From assembly GCA_034667225.1 (NCBI GenBank), contig JAXDKG010000051.1, positions 62,001 through 126,000 of the forward strand: a stretch of 64,000 nucleotides of DNA. Direction: 5' to 3'. Under the pieces are notes generated by a model that had not been told where the DNA came from, did not search any database, and saw only the letters and a program-made list of their open reading frames with translations. Positions 27,451-36,626 of this stretch are shown in pieces. The translations under genes were made by a program, and so were the position numbers. The DNA comes from DATMER01 sp034667225. GTDB lineage: Bacteria; Acidobacteriota; Thermoanaerobaculia; Multivoradales; UBA5704. The stretch's first letter is position 1. Each line of letters begins with the position of its first letter.

Positions 27451-27820
27451 ACAGCTCGGGAAGCCTGGCGACCGTCCGAAACCTTCCGGGACGGCTCGAA
27501 AAGTTTCTGGACGGCCGGGAAACTCTTTGGGCCGTCCGGAAACTTTCAGGACGGGTCTGAAAGATTTTGGGCCGTCCGGAGCTTTCCAGATCGGGTCTGA
27601 AAGTTTCAGAACGGTTCTGAAAAGTTTGGAACGGCTCCGAGAAGCTCAGAACGGCTCTGAAAGTCTCGGAACGGTTCTAAAGAGTTTGGAGCCGTCCGGA
27701 AAGTTTCGGGACGGTTCCAAAAAGATTCCGGCCGTCGAGAAAGTTTCTGGGCCGATCCGGAAAGTTCGGAGCCGTTCCAAAAGTTTCTGGGCCGTTCTAG
27801 AAAGTTGGGAGCCGTCGCCG
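27451..27820. repeat. Tandem array C: about eighteen 20-bp units between convergent genes
   Basis: Eighteen consecutive 20-nt units with register kept throughout. The approximate consensus is (A/G)C(C/G)GTYCTGAAAGTTTCGG. Each unit contains two dyads about 10 bp apart: a TCTGAAAGTTTCAGA-type palindrome (for example 27596-27610) and a GGACGGTCC/GGGCCGTCC-type one. It starts 5 nt after the S9 peptidase stop. About 50 nt separate it from the lipoprotein stop. A 20-nt period breaks any codon phase at each unit. Confidence 0.92.
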
Positions 27821-27874
27821 GTGGGATTGTTCCCTGCGGAACGCCACTGGGCGGAGGCTCCGCTTCCGGACTCG

Positions 27875-28825
27875 CTAGCCGCGCTGGTCGCGCAGGATGC
27901 AACGGGCCGCGCCGGCCACGAAGCCGGGCTTCTGTTGGTTGGTGACCCGCAGTTCCCAATTGTCGCCGTTTGGGGTGATCTCCACCGACTCGCCGCCGCC
28001 GCGGAAGCCGCCGCCGATGGCCACGATGCCGCACACCGCCTCGTTCACTGGCGCCAGGACGACGGGCGCACTGCCGGTGCCTCCGGTTTCGAGGGTCTGG
28101 AACCAGAACCAGGGCTGGGGCGCGTCTAGGGCGGCCGAGGTGCTGAAGGTCGCCGCCTCGCTGTTTGTGGTCGGTCCGCTGGGGGTCCAGTAGCGAACCG
28201 CCTCGAGATCGGGCCGCAGCACGTAGTTCATGCCCCACCCTCCGGAGCCTTCGTCGCAGCCCTGAACGTGGAGTTTGCCGTTTTCTGATCCCGACGGATT
28301 GGAGGTCACGGCTAAACCCTCGCCTTTGCCGGTCCACCTCCCCTTGATGCCGCTCAGGAAGGAAGCCCTGCCGGTGGCGAAGAACGCCGTCTGCTGGACC
28401 GCGCAGTTGTCGTTCCACGCGCCGCCGGGCGGCGGAAGGGTCTCGGCCACCAAGCTCGAGAGCTTATCGGACTTCATCTGGAAGCTGAACTTCGGCACGC
28501 AGGTGGCGGAGGCGGCGACGCCGCCGGGCGATTGCGCTGCCCCCGTAAGGGCCCACTTGCTGCTGGCGTCATCCAGCAGCACGAACTCGCCGGAACCCTG
28601 GAAATCGCCGGCAACCCGGGTGAGGAAGCAGTAGGCCTCGTCCGCCGTCGGCATGCCAATGGGCTTGGACTCACCCTCCGCGGAGCCGCCTTCGGCTATC
28701 ACGGTGCTGAACTTAAAGACCTTGAGCTGCAACGGCTTGGACAGGTTCAAGTCCTGCGCTTTCTTGATGTCTTCGTCGCAGCCGACCAGCAGCGCCAAAC
28801 AGACGAACGCAAGGGTCCGTTTCAT
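27875..28825 (-). CDS. Exported lipoprotein of unknown function
   Basis: 316 residues. The lipobox LALLVGCDED gives an N-terminal Cys16. The mature protein is rich in Gly/Ser/Asn with scattered cysteines (for example YCFLTR, ATCVPKF, DNCAVQ, HVQGCDEG, AARCIL) that may form disulfides. It has no domain I recognise. It is preceded by a clear promoter and a GGAGG site. An AT-rich upstream region stands out against the surrounding base composition. Confidence 0.65.
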   Translation of the reverse strand: MKRTLAFVCLALLVGCDEDIKKAQDLNLSKPLQLKVFKFSTVIAEGGSAEGESKPIGMPTADEAYCFLTRVAGDFQGSGEFVLLDDASSKWALTGAAQSPGGVAASATCVPKFSFQMKSDKLSSLVAETLPPPGGAWNDNCAVQQTAFFATGRASFLSGIKGRWTGKGEGLAVTSNPSGSENGKLHVQGCDEGSGGWGMNYVLRPDLEAVRYWTPSGPTTNSEAATFSTSAALDAPQPWFWFQTLETGGTGSAPVVLAPVNEAVCGIVAIGGGFRGGGESVEITPNGDNWELRVTNQQKPGFVAGAARCILRDQRG

Positions 28826-28872
28826 GGAATTCCCCTCCTCTAGCTTCCGATTATTGCTTCTTAGGTTTATTC

Positions 28873-28902
28873 ATTCTATCAAATATGGGGCCATCGAAGC
28901 AA
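28873..28902 (-). promoter_or_regulatory. Sigma-70-like promoter for the lipoprotein gene
   Basis: On the minus strand: TTGCTT (28902-28897), 18-nt spacer, TAGAAT (28878-28873), in an unusually AT-rich stretch about 50 nt before the lipoprotein ATG. Confidence 0.6.
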
Positions 28903-28961
28903 GGGCAGAGGAATCGCACAGGATGGCTGGCCGGGCCTCGGACTTGCGATAGGCTCACCCC

Positions 28962-30707
28962 GTGCTGAAACGCCTCGCCTACCTCCGGCCCTATCTCCGC
29001 CCCCACAAGCGCAAGCTCGTGCTGGGGCTGCTTTCGATCCTGGTGTCGGTGGCGGTCGGCATGGCCACCCCTCTCCTGGTCGGGCGGGTGATCGACTCGC
29101 TGCGGACCGCCGTGAGCTGGCGGACGCTGCTCTCCTACGGCGGCCTGATTCTGGCCGTCGCCGTGGTCCAGGGTGTGTTCAGCTATCTCCAGCGCGGGAT
29201 CCTGGTGGGCATGAGCCGGGACGTCGAGTTCGAGATCCGCAACGAGTACTTCGCCCGCCTGGAGCGGCAGCCGCCTGGCTTTTTTCAGGACCATCCCACG
29301 GGCGACCTCATGGCGCGGGCCACGAACGACCTCCAGGCCGTGCGGATGCTCTGCGGCCCGGCCATCATGTATGCCACCAACACGGTGTTCGCCGGCCTCG
29401 GCGCGCTGTTCTTCATGGCCCGCATCCATGGCGGGCTGACGCTGCTCGCGCTCTGCACCATGCCGCTGCTCGCGGGCGCCACGCAGCTCTTCGGGCAGCG
29501 CATCCATGTCCTCTTCACGACGGTCCAGGAGAAGTTCTCGGACATCTCGGCCCGGGTGCAGGAGAACCTGGCGGGCGCGCGGGTAGTGCGGGCCTACGCC
29601 CAGGAGGAGCGCGAAAGGGCTGACTTCGAGCGCGTCAACGAGGCTTATCTCGAAGGCAACCGCCGCTTGATCGGCTGGACGGTTGCCTTCCATCCGATGC
29701 TCCAGGGGCTGGTCGGGCTCGGCTTCGTGGCCGTGCTCTGGTATGGCGGCAACCTGGTGCTGCGCCGCACGATCACGGTGGGCGAGTTCGTCACCTTCAA
29801 CTTCTTCTTGAGCAAGCTGGTCTGGCCGATGATCGCGATCGGCTGGGTGATCAACCTGGCGCAGCGCGGCACGGCCTCTCTGGTGCGCATCCGCAGCATC
29901 GTGGAGGAGTCGCCGGCGATCCGGGATGAGGAGCCTTTGATCGATCCCGGCCAGATCCGGGGAGCGGTGCGGTTCGAGCGCCTCACGTTCGGGTATCGCG
30001 AGGGCGAGGCGCCGGTGCTCACCGGCGTCGACTTCCAGGTGGCGGCCGGGCAGACCGTGGCGCTGGTCGGCCGCACGGGCTCGGGCAAGAGCACGGTCCT
30101 CGCGCTGATCCCGCGGCTGATCGATCCGCCGGAGGGGACGCTGTTCGTGGACGGTATCGACGTCCGCCGCCTCCCCTTGGCCCGGCTACGCTCGGCCATC
30201 GGCATGGTCCCGCAGGAAACCTTTCTATTCTCGGCCACGATCCGCGACAACATCGCTTTCGGACGGCCGGAGGCCACCGAGGCCGAGGTGCGCGAGGCGG
30301 CGCGGCTCGCCAGCCTGGAGTCCGATCTCGCCCTCTTTCCGAAAGGTTTGGACACAATGGTGGGCGAGCGCGGTATTACTCTATCGGGCGGGCAGAAACA
30401 GCGGGTGGCGCTGGCCCGGGCGCTCCTGCGCGCGCCCCGGATCTTGCTCCTCGACGATTGCCTGTCCGCGGTCGACACCCACACGGAGGAGCAGATCCTC
30501 CACAACCTGCGCACCGTTTTCGAGGGCCGCACGGTGTTCCTGGTCTCGCACCGGATCTCGACCGTCAAGGACGCCGACCTGATCCTCGTTCTGGACGCCG
30601 GGCGGATCGTCGAGCGCGGGACCCACGAGCAGCTCATCGCCATCGGCGGGCTTTATGCGGACCTGCATCAGCGCCAGCTTTTGGAAGAAGAATTGGCTGC
30701 GGTCTGA
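28962..30707 (+). CDS. ABC exporter half-transporter (permease-ATPase fusion) with degenerate catalytic site
   Basis: 581 residues, type IV ABC exporter. Six membrane helices (about 20-300) are followed by an ATPase domain: Walker A VGRTGSGKST, Q-loop VPQETFLFSATI, signature LSGGQKQRVALARAL and the His switch (LVSHR). Walker B reads LLLDDCLSAVD: Asp498 is followed by Asp499 where the catalytic Glu should be. That Asp is typical of the degenerate subunit of heterodimeric exporters such as BmrC/YheI or TM287. No partner half-transporter is adjacent. GTG start 28962. Substrate unknown. Confidence 0.92.
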   Translation: MLKRLAYLRPYLRPHKRKLVLGLLSILVSVAVGMATPLLVGRVIDSLRTAVSWRTLLSYGGLILAVAVVQGVFSYLQRGILVGMSRDVEFEIRNEYFARLERQPPGFFQDHPTGDLMARATNDLQAVRMLCGPAIMYATNTVFAGLGALFFMARIHGGLTLLALCTMPLLAGATQLFGQRIHVLFTTVQEKFSDISARVQENLAGARVVRAYAQEERERADFERVNEAYLEGNRRLIGWTVAFHPMLQGLVGLGFVAVLWYGGNLVLRRTITVGEFVTFNFFLSKLVWPMIAIGWVINLAQRGTASLVRIRSIVEESPAIRDEEPLIDPGQIRGAVRFERLTFGYREGEAPVLTGVDFQVAAGQTVALVGRTGSGKSTVLALIPRLIDPPEGTLFVDGIDVRRLPLARLRSAIGMVPQETFLFSATIRDNIAFGRPEATEAEVREAARLASLESDLALFPKGLDTMVGERGITLSGGQKQRVALARALLRAPRILLLDDCLSAVDTHTEEQILHNLRTVFEGRTVFLVSHRISTVKDADLILVLDAGRIVERGTHEQLIAIGGLYADLHQRQLLEEELAAV

Positions 30708-30720
30708 TCGGAGGATCGAC

Positions 30721-31647
30721 ATGCGAGTCGTGATCACCGGCGGTTCGGGTCTGATCGGAGGGGCGCTCGCCCGGCATCTGGGCTCGGCGGGCTATGACGC
30801 GGTCATCCTGACCCGCAGCATGAGCCGGGTGGGGCAGTTGCCTCCCGGCGTGCGCGCTCAGGAATGGGACGGCCTCACCTCCAAGGGTTGGGTCCATCTT
30901 CTCGACGAGGAGACGTCCATCGTCCACCTGGCAGGCGAGGGCATCGCTGACGGGCGCTGGACCGAGGACAGGAAGCGCCGCATCCGCGAGAGCCGGGTGG
31001 TGTCCGGAAAGGCGGTCGTTGAGGCGATCCGCGAGGCTTCCCGCAAGCCCAGGGCGCTGCTTCAGTCCTCGGCGGTGGGCTACTACGGCCCGCGCGGCGA
31101 CGAGGAGATCCTGGAGGGGCAGCCGTCGGGCCGGGGATTCCTGGCCGACGTCACCGTCGATTGGGAGGCGTCCACGGCCGAGGCCGAGAACCTGGGCGTC
31201 CGCCGGGTCCTCCTGCGCACAGGCGTGGTCCTGGCGCGGGAGGGCGGGGCCCTTCCGAAGATGGCCCTGCCATTCCGGCTGATGGCCGGCGCTCCTCTCG
31301 GCAGCGGGCGCCAGTGGCTCCCCTGGATCCACATGGCCGACGAGGTCGGGGCCATTCGCTTCCTTCTGGAGAAGGACGATGCGCAGGGTCCGTTCAATCT
31401 GGTCGCGCCGAAGCCCGTGACCAACCGCGAGCTCGGCGACGTGCTGGGCCGGGTGCTGCGGCGGCCGAGCCCGCTGCAGGCGCTCGGGCTCGGGGTGCCG
31501 GAGACGGTCTTCCGGGTCATGCTGGGCGAGATGGCCGACGCCGTGCTCCACAGCCAGCGCGTGCTCCCGTCGCGCCTGCTCCAGCTCGGCTATCCGTTCC
31601 GCTTTCCCGACGTGGAGTCGGCGCTGCGGGATCTTTACAAGGATTAG
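30721..31647 (+). CDS. TIGR01777-family epimerase/reductase (SDR)
   Basis: 308 residues. An extended SDR of the YfcH/TIGR01777 group: the Rossmann motif is ITGGSGLIGGALARHL, with HLAGEGIADGRWTEDRK, SSAVGYYGPRGDE and a C-terminal DUF1731-type segment (LPSRLLQLGYPFRFPDVESAL). These are NAD(P)-binding proteins whose substrate is unknown; some are linked to cell division. ATG 30721 lies 13 nt after the ABC exporter stop. The SRPBCC gene follows closely. Confidence 0.88.
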   Translation: MRVVITGGSGLIGGALARHLGSAGYDAVILTRSMSRVGQLPPGVRAQEWDGLTSKGWVHLLDEETSIVHLAGEGIADGRWTEDRKRRIRESRVVSGKAVVEAIREASRKPRALLQSSAVGYYGPRGDEEILEGQPSGRGFLADVTVDWEASTAEAENLGVRRVLLRTGVVLAREGGALPKMALPFRLMAGAPLGSGRQWLPWIHMADEVGAIRFLLEKDDAQGPFNLVAPKPVTNRELGDVLGRVLRRPSPLQALGLGVPETVFRVMLGEMADAVLHSQRVLPSRLLQLGYPFRFPDVESALRDLYKD

Positions 31648-31649
31648 AG

Positions 31650-32090
31650 ATGACCGAGGCGATCCGGCAGGGGGACATCCCGGGAGTCCAGCTCCGCCGC
31701 AGGCAGGTGCTGGCGGTCTCCGCGGAAGAGGCCTGGCGCTGGCTTTCCGAGCCTGAACGGCTGGTTCTCTGGCTCGCGGAGCAGGCCGAGATGACGGAAG
31801 GGGAGCTTACTCTGACGGGAGAGGGCTACCGGGAGCGGGGGAGGACGGTCGAGATCGTCCCGCCGAAGCTCTGGGTGCTCTCCTTCGAGCGCCTCGATTC
31901 CGGCTGGACCTCCGCGACCCGCCTGACCCTGCGCGTCCACCCTCTGGGGTCCGGCAGCGAGGTCGACGTGCTCCAGGATGGCTTCCAGCGGCTCCCGCTC
32001 TCAGCCTGCCTGACCATCTGGGAGACCTACCGCCGCCGCTGGCGCGATGCGCTGAGCAAACTCGCGGAAGTAGCCGTCCCGATCTCCTGA
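31650..32090 (+). CDS. SRPBCC / AHSA1-like protein
   Basis: 146 residues with an AHSA1/START-like fold: RRRQVLAVSAEEAWRWLSEP, then a central sheet (GYRERGRTVEIVPPKLWVLSF) and the final helix (WETYRRRWRDALSKLAE). The family binds hydrophobic ligands or Hsp90 in some cases. ATG 31650 immediately follows the epimerase stop. The stop TGA is embedded in the A-tract that forms the T-run of the opposing terminator. Confidence 0.82.
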   Translation: MTEAIRQGDIPGVQLRRRQVLAVSAEEAWRWLSEPERLVLWLAEQAEMTEGELTLTGEGYRERGRTVEIVPPKLWVLSFERLDSGWTSATRLTLRVHPLGSGSEVDVLQDGFQRLPLSACLTIWETYRRRWRDALSKLAEVAVPIS

Positions 32091-32120
32091 AAAACAAAAA
32101 GCCCCCGGAAGACCGGGGGC
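32090..32120 (-). terminator. Rho-independent terminator for the receptor gene
   Basis: Minus strand: 8-bp stem GCCCCCGG / CCGGGGGC with 4-nt loop (32120-32101), followed by TTTTTGTTTTT (32100-32090). It lies about 80 nt after the receptor stop. The plus strand has no T-run. Confidence 0.9.
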
Positions 32121-32148
32121 TTGCTATCTCAGCCCTTCCCGTCCGTCC

Positions 32149-32175
32149 CCCTCTCCCCCGGCACGGGGGAGAGGG
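32149..32175. repeat. Palindromic element CCCTCTCCCCC
   Basis: Perfect 11-bp inverted repeat CCCTCTCCCCC (32149-32159) / GGGGGAGAGGG (32165-32175) with a 5-nt loop, followed by GGGGAGAGGGG. Similar C/T-rich palindromes are common dispersed repeats in many bacterial genomes. Confidence 0.7.
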
Positions 32176-32201
32176 TTGGGGAGAGGGGGGATGGGATCAG
32201 C

Positions 32202-35147
32202 TTAGAAGCGGAAGCCGACCGACATGCGGAACGTACGCGGCTGCTGGTAGTGCAGCTCGTTCGTCGCCTTGCCGAAGTTCGGGCCCCGCCGCCAGTGCAC
32301 GCCTTCGACCGGCTTCGTGGTGAAGGGGTCGAACCGCTGCAGTCCGGCGGTGTTCGTGGCAGTCTGGACCGCCTGGTTCACGAAGCCGACGCCCTGCTCG
32401 TCGAACGCGTTGAGCAGCTCGGGCTGGAAGTAGATCTCAACCTCTTTGCCGAAGGTGTTCAAGGTGAAGCCGTAGTTGAGCGAGAGGTCCGTCGACGTGA
32501 TGTCGTCGGTGTGGAAAGCATCACGGTTGGTGAAGTAGTAGGTGACGCTGGCCGGCGGGATGGCATAGCCGGGGTTGACGACGCCGGTGGGGTTCGTCGT
32601 GGCGTTGAACCTCGTGTCCACGGCGCCCACGGCGCCGTAGGGCGTGCCCGAGGCATAGTTCTGGAGGAGGCTGACGTTCAGGTTGTTACGGCCGCGGGTG
32701 AGGATGTTGTAGACCATCCAGAGCCGTGCCCGGTGGCGCTGGTCGGTGGCCAGGTCGCCGCGCGGGTTGTTCCAGGCCAGGTCCTTGTACTCGGGGAACT
32801 GGAGGATGCCCGAAGCCACGGGCCCGTTGGCCGCGGTCTCGCCGTCGAAGTTGCCCCGCGTGTGGGAGAAGGTGTAGTTGCCGCCGAAGAAGAAGCGGTC
32901 GGACGGGCGGAGCTGGAACTGCGTGTGGAGGCCGTCGTAGACGCGCTCCAGAAGGCTGTCCTCGTTCTCGATGAACGTGACGTTGGCGTTCTGGCCGGAG
33001 GGGGTGACGGTGTTGCCGGTCGTGCGGTCGGTCCGGTTGACGTAGAAGTCATGACCTTCGCGGTGCACGAGGTCGGCGCGGAAGATGCCGTTGCTGCCCA
33101 GGCGCTTGGCGCCGCCGAGGACGTACTCGACGGTGTGCGGCGAATCCAGCGAGCCGATGATGCGCGTGGTCGCGCCGGGGATGTCCACGAGACGGATGTT
33201 GCTCGTGTTGGCGTTACCGCCCTGCGAGTTGAACCAGTTGAAGATGATGTTCATGGCCTCTTCGGTGCCGACCAGAGGTCCGTTGGGATCGGCATTGATC
33301 GAGGGGCCGCGGTAGAACCACTGGTACGTTGCCGGGTTGCCGCCCTGCGCCGTGCCGTTGGCCTGGGTGCTGGCGATGGCCGGCACGTACTCGCCGTAGC
33401 TCGCATTGAAGACCCAGTTGCCGTTGGCCTTCGGGTCCCAGGTAGCCGACACCCGCGGGCTCAGCTTGCTGTCCTTGGCGACCTTCTGGCGCGAAGCGTC
33501 CTCGCCGTCGTTCTCGTCGAAGCGCAGGCCGACGTTGAAGCTCCAGTTGTCGTTCAGGCGCCAGCGGTCGTTGACGAAGTAGGAATTGGTGACGAAGCTC
33601 GTCCCCAGGCTGCTCTGCGCGATGGGGTTGTACTGGATGAGGGTGGCGTTGTTGCCGCTGATGAGCTGCGGGTACAGGACGCCGTTGCGCAGGAGCGTGC
33701 TGGAGATCAGGATGCGGTAGTCGCTGCCCGACTGGTGGTTGTCGGCGGCGCGGATGTCGTCGAAGGTGTCATAGCCGAACGAGACGTCATGCGAGCCGAC
33801 GCTCTCGGTCGAGAGGAACCAGGACGCCTTGGCGAGCAGGTTCTCGTTGTCGCGCTCTTCCGGCCGGCAGACGCCGCAGAAGGTGGGGGCCCACCAGCGT
33901 TCGCCGGAGACGGTGTCCACCAGCAGCGTGCCGAAGATCGGGTCGGTGAACTTCGAGCCCGAGTTCTCGAAGGTGAACTGACGCTCCGAGTACTGCGCCT
34001 CGACGAAGAAGTTCTCCGTGATGACGCCGGAGTAGTTGAACGCCGTCAGCTCCTGCGGCAGGCTGCGGTCGTTGACGCTGCGGGTGTCGAGGATGGTGCC
34101 GAAGAAGTTGCCCAGCTCCAGTTCCTCGATCTGGATGTAGGAAGCGGTGAGCCGGTGGCCGGCGAACGGCGACAGGGTCAGCTTGCCCTCGTAGCGCTGC
34201 TGGTCGCGGCCCACGTCGAAGGCCTGCAGGGTGCGGGTGGTCTGGCCGGTGGTGAGCGTCTCGAAGTCGCGGCCGGCGAGGAAGTACCAGATCTTGTCCT
34301 TCCAGATCCAGCCGCCGAGCGTGCCCTCGTAGCGCTTGTTGATCTCGTCGCTCTGCTGCAGGGTCAGCGGCGTGGGCGACTCCCAGTCCTGGTTGGTGAG
34401 GTTGGCGCGGAAGCTGCCGTGCAGCTCGTTGCCGCCCGTCTTGGTGATCGTGTTCACGACGCCGCCGGCGAAGCGGCCGTACTCGGCCGAGACGCTCGAC
34501 ACCGAGGTGGTGGTCTCCTCGATGGCGTCCTCGATGAACAGGTCGAACGGTTGGCCGCGCAGGTTCTCCGTGATCACCACGCCGTTGACCAGGAAGAGGT
34601 TGTCGGAGGACTGCGCGCCCGAGATGCTGATGCCGCCGTTGCGGGCGTTCGTGCCGGGGCCGGAGGCCGACGCGCCGGGGGTCAGCAGCACGGTCTCGCG
34701 GACGTTGCGCTCCATCGGGAGCTGCTCGACGAACTCCTTCTCATAGGTCGTCGCCGCCGTGGCCGACGTGGAGATCGTCTCGTAGGTGCCGGTGACCACG
34801 ATTTCCTCGCTCACCGTCGCCTGCGCCATCTCGGCGTCGACCCGGGTGGTCTGCGCGGCCGAGATCTTGACCGCCTGCTGCGGCGAGAGGAAACCCTCGA
34901 GCTCGTAGCTCAACTGGTACTCGCCAGGCGGCAGCAGCGGCACGTTGTACTCGCCGTTCTCGCTGGTGGTGGTGGTCCGGGTTCCCTGCATCGCCGGCGA
35001 CGTGATCGTCACCAGCACGCCCGGCAGCGCCGAGCCGTCCTGGGCCGTCACCCGGCCGGACAGGATGCCGGTCGGGATCTGAGACAGCGCGGGCAGCGCC
35101 AACAGCAGGGCGCACAGCGTGCTCAGGACAAGGGTTCTGAGTCTCAT
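32202..35147 (-). CDS. Oar-like TonB-dependent outer-membrane receptor
   Basis: 981 residues. Signal peptide (residues 1-22, LVLSTLCALLLALPALSQ). A carboxypeptidase-regulatory beta-sandwich follows (about 27-110, GRVTAQDGSALPGVLVTI). The plug is at about 120-240 (RNVRETVLLTPG, DNLFLVNGVVITENLRG), then a 22-strand-type barrel ends in FRMSVGFRF with terminal Phe. This is the acidobacterial/myxobacterial Oar arrangement; substrates may be oligosaccharides or peptides. ATG 35147 with GGAG upstream. A strong promoter about 155 nt upstream implies a long leader. Confidence 0.93.
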   Translation of the reverse strand: MRLRTLVLSTLCALLLALPALSQIPTGILSGRVTAQDGSALPGVLVTITSPAMQGTRTTTTSENGEYNVPLLPPGEYQLSYELEGFLSPQQAVKISAAQTTRVDAEMAQATVSEEIVVTGTYETISTSATAATTYEKEFVEQLPMERNVRETVLLTPGASASGPGTNARNGGISISGAQSSDNLFLVNGVVITENLRGQPFDLFIEDAIEETTTSVSSVSAEYGRFAGGVVNTITKTGGNELHGSFRANLTNQDWESPTPLTLQQSDEINKRYEGTLGGWIWKDKIWYFLAGRDFETLTTGQTTRTLQAFDVGRDQQRYEGKLTLSPFAGHRLTASYIQIEELELGNFFGTILDTRSVNDRSLPQELTAFNYSGVITENFFVEAQYSERQFTFENSGSKFTDPIFGTLLVDTVSGERWWAPTFCGVCRPEERDNENLLAKASWFLSTESVGSHDVSFGYDTFDDIRAADNHQSGSDYRILISSTLLRNGVLYPQLISGNNATLIQYNPIAQSSLGTSFVTNSYFVNDRWRLNDNWSFNVGLRFDENDGEDASRQKVAKDSKLSPRVSATWDPKANGNWVFNASYGEYVPAIASTQANGTAQGGNPATYQWFYRGPSINADPNGPLVGTEEAMNIIFNWFNSQGGNANTSNIRLVDIPGATTRIIGSLDSPHTVEYVLGGAKRLGSNGIFRADLVHREGHDFYVNRTDRTTGNTVTPSGQNANVTFIENEDSLLERVYDGLHTQFQLRPSDRFFFGGNYTFSHTRGNFDGETAANGPVASGILQFPEYKDLAWNNPRGDLATDQRHRARLWMVYNILTRGRNNLNVSLLQNYASGTPYGAVGAVDTRFNATTNPTGVVNPGYAIPPASVTYYFTNRDAFHTDDITSTDLSLNYGFTLNTFGKEVEIYFQPELLNAFDEQGVGFVNQAVQTATNTAGLQRFDPFTTKPVEGVHWRRGPNFGKATNELHYQQPRTFRMSVGFRF

Positions 35148-35301
35148 GTCTGGGGACTCCTTTCGAGTCGTGCCCCCTACCATCGAGGGGAGCGGTTCCA
35201 AGAGATCAAATTCGGGGGGCCTGTTCCCAGGTCCTCCCTCCTCAAAAAGCGCTCAGGGCGAACGCCTCATCTACAGTTTCCATTCGATGACCTATGAGGC
35301 A

Positions 35302-35331
35302 ATTGTTATGCCGCGGGGAGGTACTTGTCAA
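35302..35331 (-). promoter_or_regulatory. Sigma-70 promoter for the receptor gene
   Basis: Minus strand: consensus -35 TTGACA (35331-35326), 17-nt spacer, -10 TAACAA (35308-35303). It gives a leader of roughly 150 nt before ATG 35147. No other gene lies in the 35148-35421 gap. Confidence 0.75.
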
Positions 35332-35421
35332 TCCGGAAAAGCATCGTTCTTTTTCAAGGACTTACGGGATATAGATCCTTCCGCCGATCCAGAATTTTGG
35401 GCCAACTTCAAAAGGTTGGAT

Positions 35422-36624
35422 TCAGTTTCCAGGAGCGGTCCACAGATCCAGCAGCGCGGAAGCCACGGGATCGCGCAGGGGCGGGGGGGTGTATACGCGG
35501 TAGCGGTCGATGCGCGACAGGTGGCGGATGAACTGGCTGGCCTGCTCCATGGGTTCGAGCGCGCCGTCCCAGAGCCGCACGAGCACCCGGCTGCGGCCCA
35601 TGCGGTGGGGGTCCTTGGCCGAGTTGGAGAGCAGCAGGTTGCCGGCGCCGAAGCGGCCGGCCAGGCCGGGCAGCAGGGCCTCGAAGCGCTCCTTCTCTTC
35701 GGGAGTCAGGTGCTCCCGGGTCTCGAAGGCGACGGGGAAGTGCTCGCGCTCGACCACGGCGCGGGCGTGGAGGCTCTCCGAGGCGCGCATCGCCGACCAG
35801 ACCGAGATGTCGTCCTGGGCCAGAAAGGCGTCCGGGTCCGAGGCCCAGAGGGCGCCGGTCTCCTTCATCCATTCGTTCAGGTGGAGCTCCAGCGCCTTGC
35901 CCGTGGCGTTGAAGTAGACCTGGGTGAACATGTAGTAGCGGGCCATCACCAGGGCTTCGAGGGCGTGGATGCCCCCCTCCTCGACGCCGATCCCCCAATC
36001 GCCCGTGAGCGGGTCGGCCAGGGGGACCACGGTGTCCAGCAACCGCTCCAGGTCGAAGGTGCCGTAGCGCACGCCGCAGTAGAGGCTGTCGCGCAGCAGG
36101 TAGTCCATCTTGTCGACGTCGAGCTCGCCCGAGATCACCTGGGAGAGCAGCCGCTCCGTGGGGCTGCCGTTGCGCTGGAGGAGCCGGGCCACGTCCGCGG
36201 TCCCGATCCCCTCGCCGTGCTGCTTGAAAACGGCCTCGATCTCGGGTGTGGCGAGCAGCCGGCGGGTCATCTCCTCGTGGTCGATCCCCCCCTCGAAAAG
36301 CTCCTCGGCCGAGTGGCTGAACGGCGCGTGGCCGACGTCGTGGAGCAGCGCGGCGGCGCGCGCGAGCCGGCGCTCCAGGCTGCGCGCGCCGGCCGGGAGC
36401 AGCCCTTCCCCCTTGGAGCACAGGGCGTCGTAGAGCCGGCCGGCCAGGTGCATGGCGCCGATCACGTGGCTGAAGCGGCTGTGCTCCGCTCCCGGGAAGA
36501 CCAGGAAGGTGAAGCCGAGCTGATGGATGAAGCGCAGGCGCTGCACCGGCCGGCTGTTGATCAGCGCGGTCTCCAGCGCGTCGGCGCGGATGAAGCCGTG
36601 GACCGGATCGCGGATCGACAGCAA
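35422..36624 (-). CDS. HD-domain phosphohydrolase
   Basis: 400 residues resembling YdhJ/SAMHD1-like dNTPase-type HD proteins. The N-terminal conserved start is IRDPVHGFIRAD. The metal site has HSRFSHVIGAMHLA and LLHDVGHAPFSHSAEEL (His-Asp), with DVDKMDYLLRDSLYCGV further on. Nucleotide or dNTP hydrolysis is likely. The start is TTG 36624, unusual but matching the family start. It directly follows the LON-domain gene (2 nt), suggesting an operon of two. Confidence 0.9.
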   Translation of the reverse strand: MLSIRDPVHGFIRADALETALINSRPVQRLRFIHQLGFTFLVFPGAEHSRFSHVIGAMHLAGRLYDALCSKGEGLLPAGARSLERRLARAAALLHDVGHAPFSHSAEELFEGGIDHEEMTRRLLATPEIEAVFKQHGEGIGTADVARLLQRNGSPTERLLSQVISGELDVDKMDYLLRDSLYCGVRYGTFDLERLLDTVVPLADPLTGDWGIGVEEGGIHALEALVMARYYMFTQVYFNATGKALELHLNEWMKETGALWASDPDAFLAQDDISVWSAMRASESLHARAVVEREHFPVAFETREHLTPEEKERFEALLPGLAGRFGAGNLLLSNSAKDPHRMGRSRVLVRLWDGALEPMEQASQFIRHLSRIDRYRVYTPPPLRDPVASALLDLWTAPGN

Positions 36625-36626
36625 AG

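Noticed and set aside
27137..28129. Open frames through array C giving repeat proteins on both strands
   Set aside because: They arise from the 60-nt (3 x 20) frame periodicity and lack ribosome sites; they overlap the peptidase and lipoprotein genes.
32121..35297. 1058-residue plus-strand frame
   Set aside because: Antisense shadow of the TonB-dependent receptor; it lacks a signal peptide and any recognisable domain.
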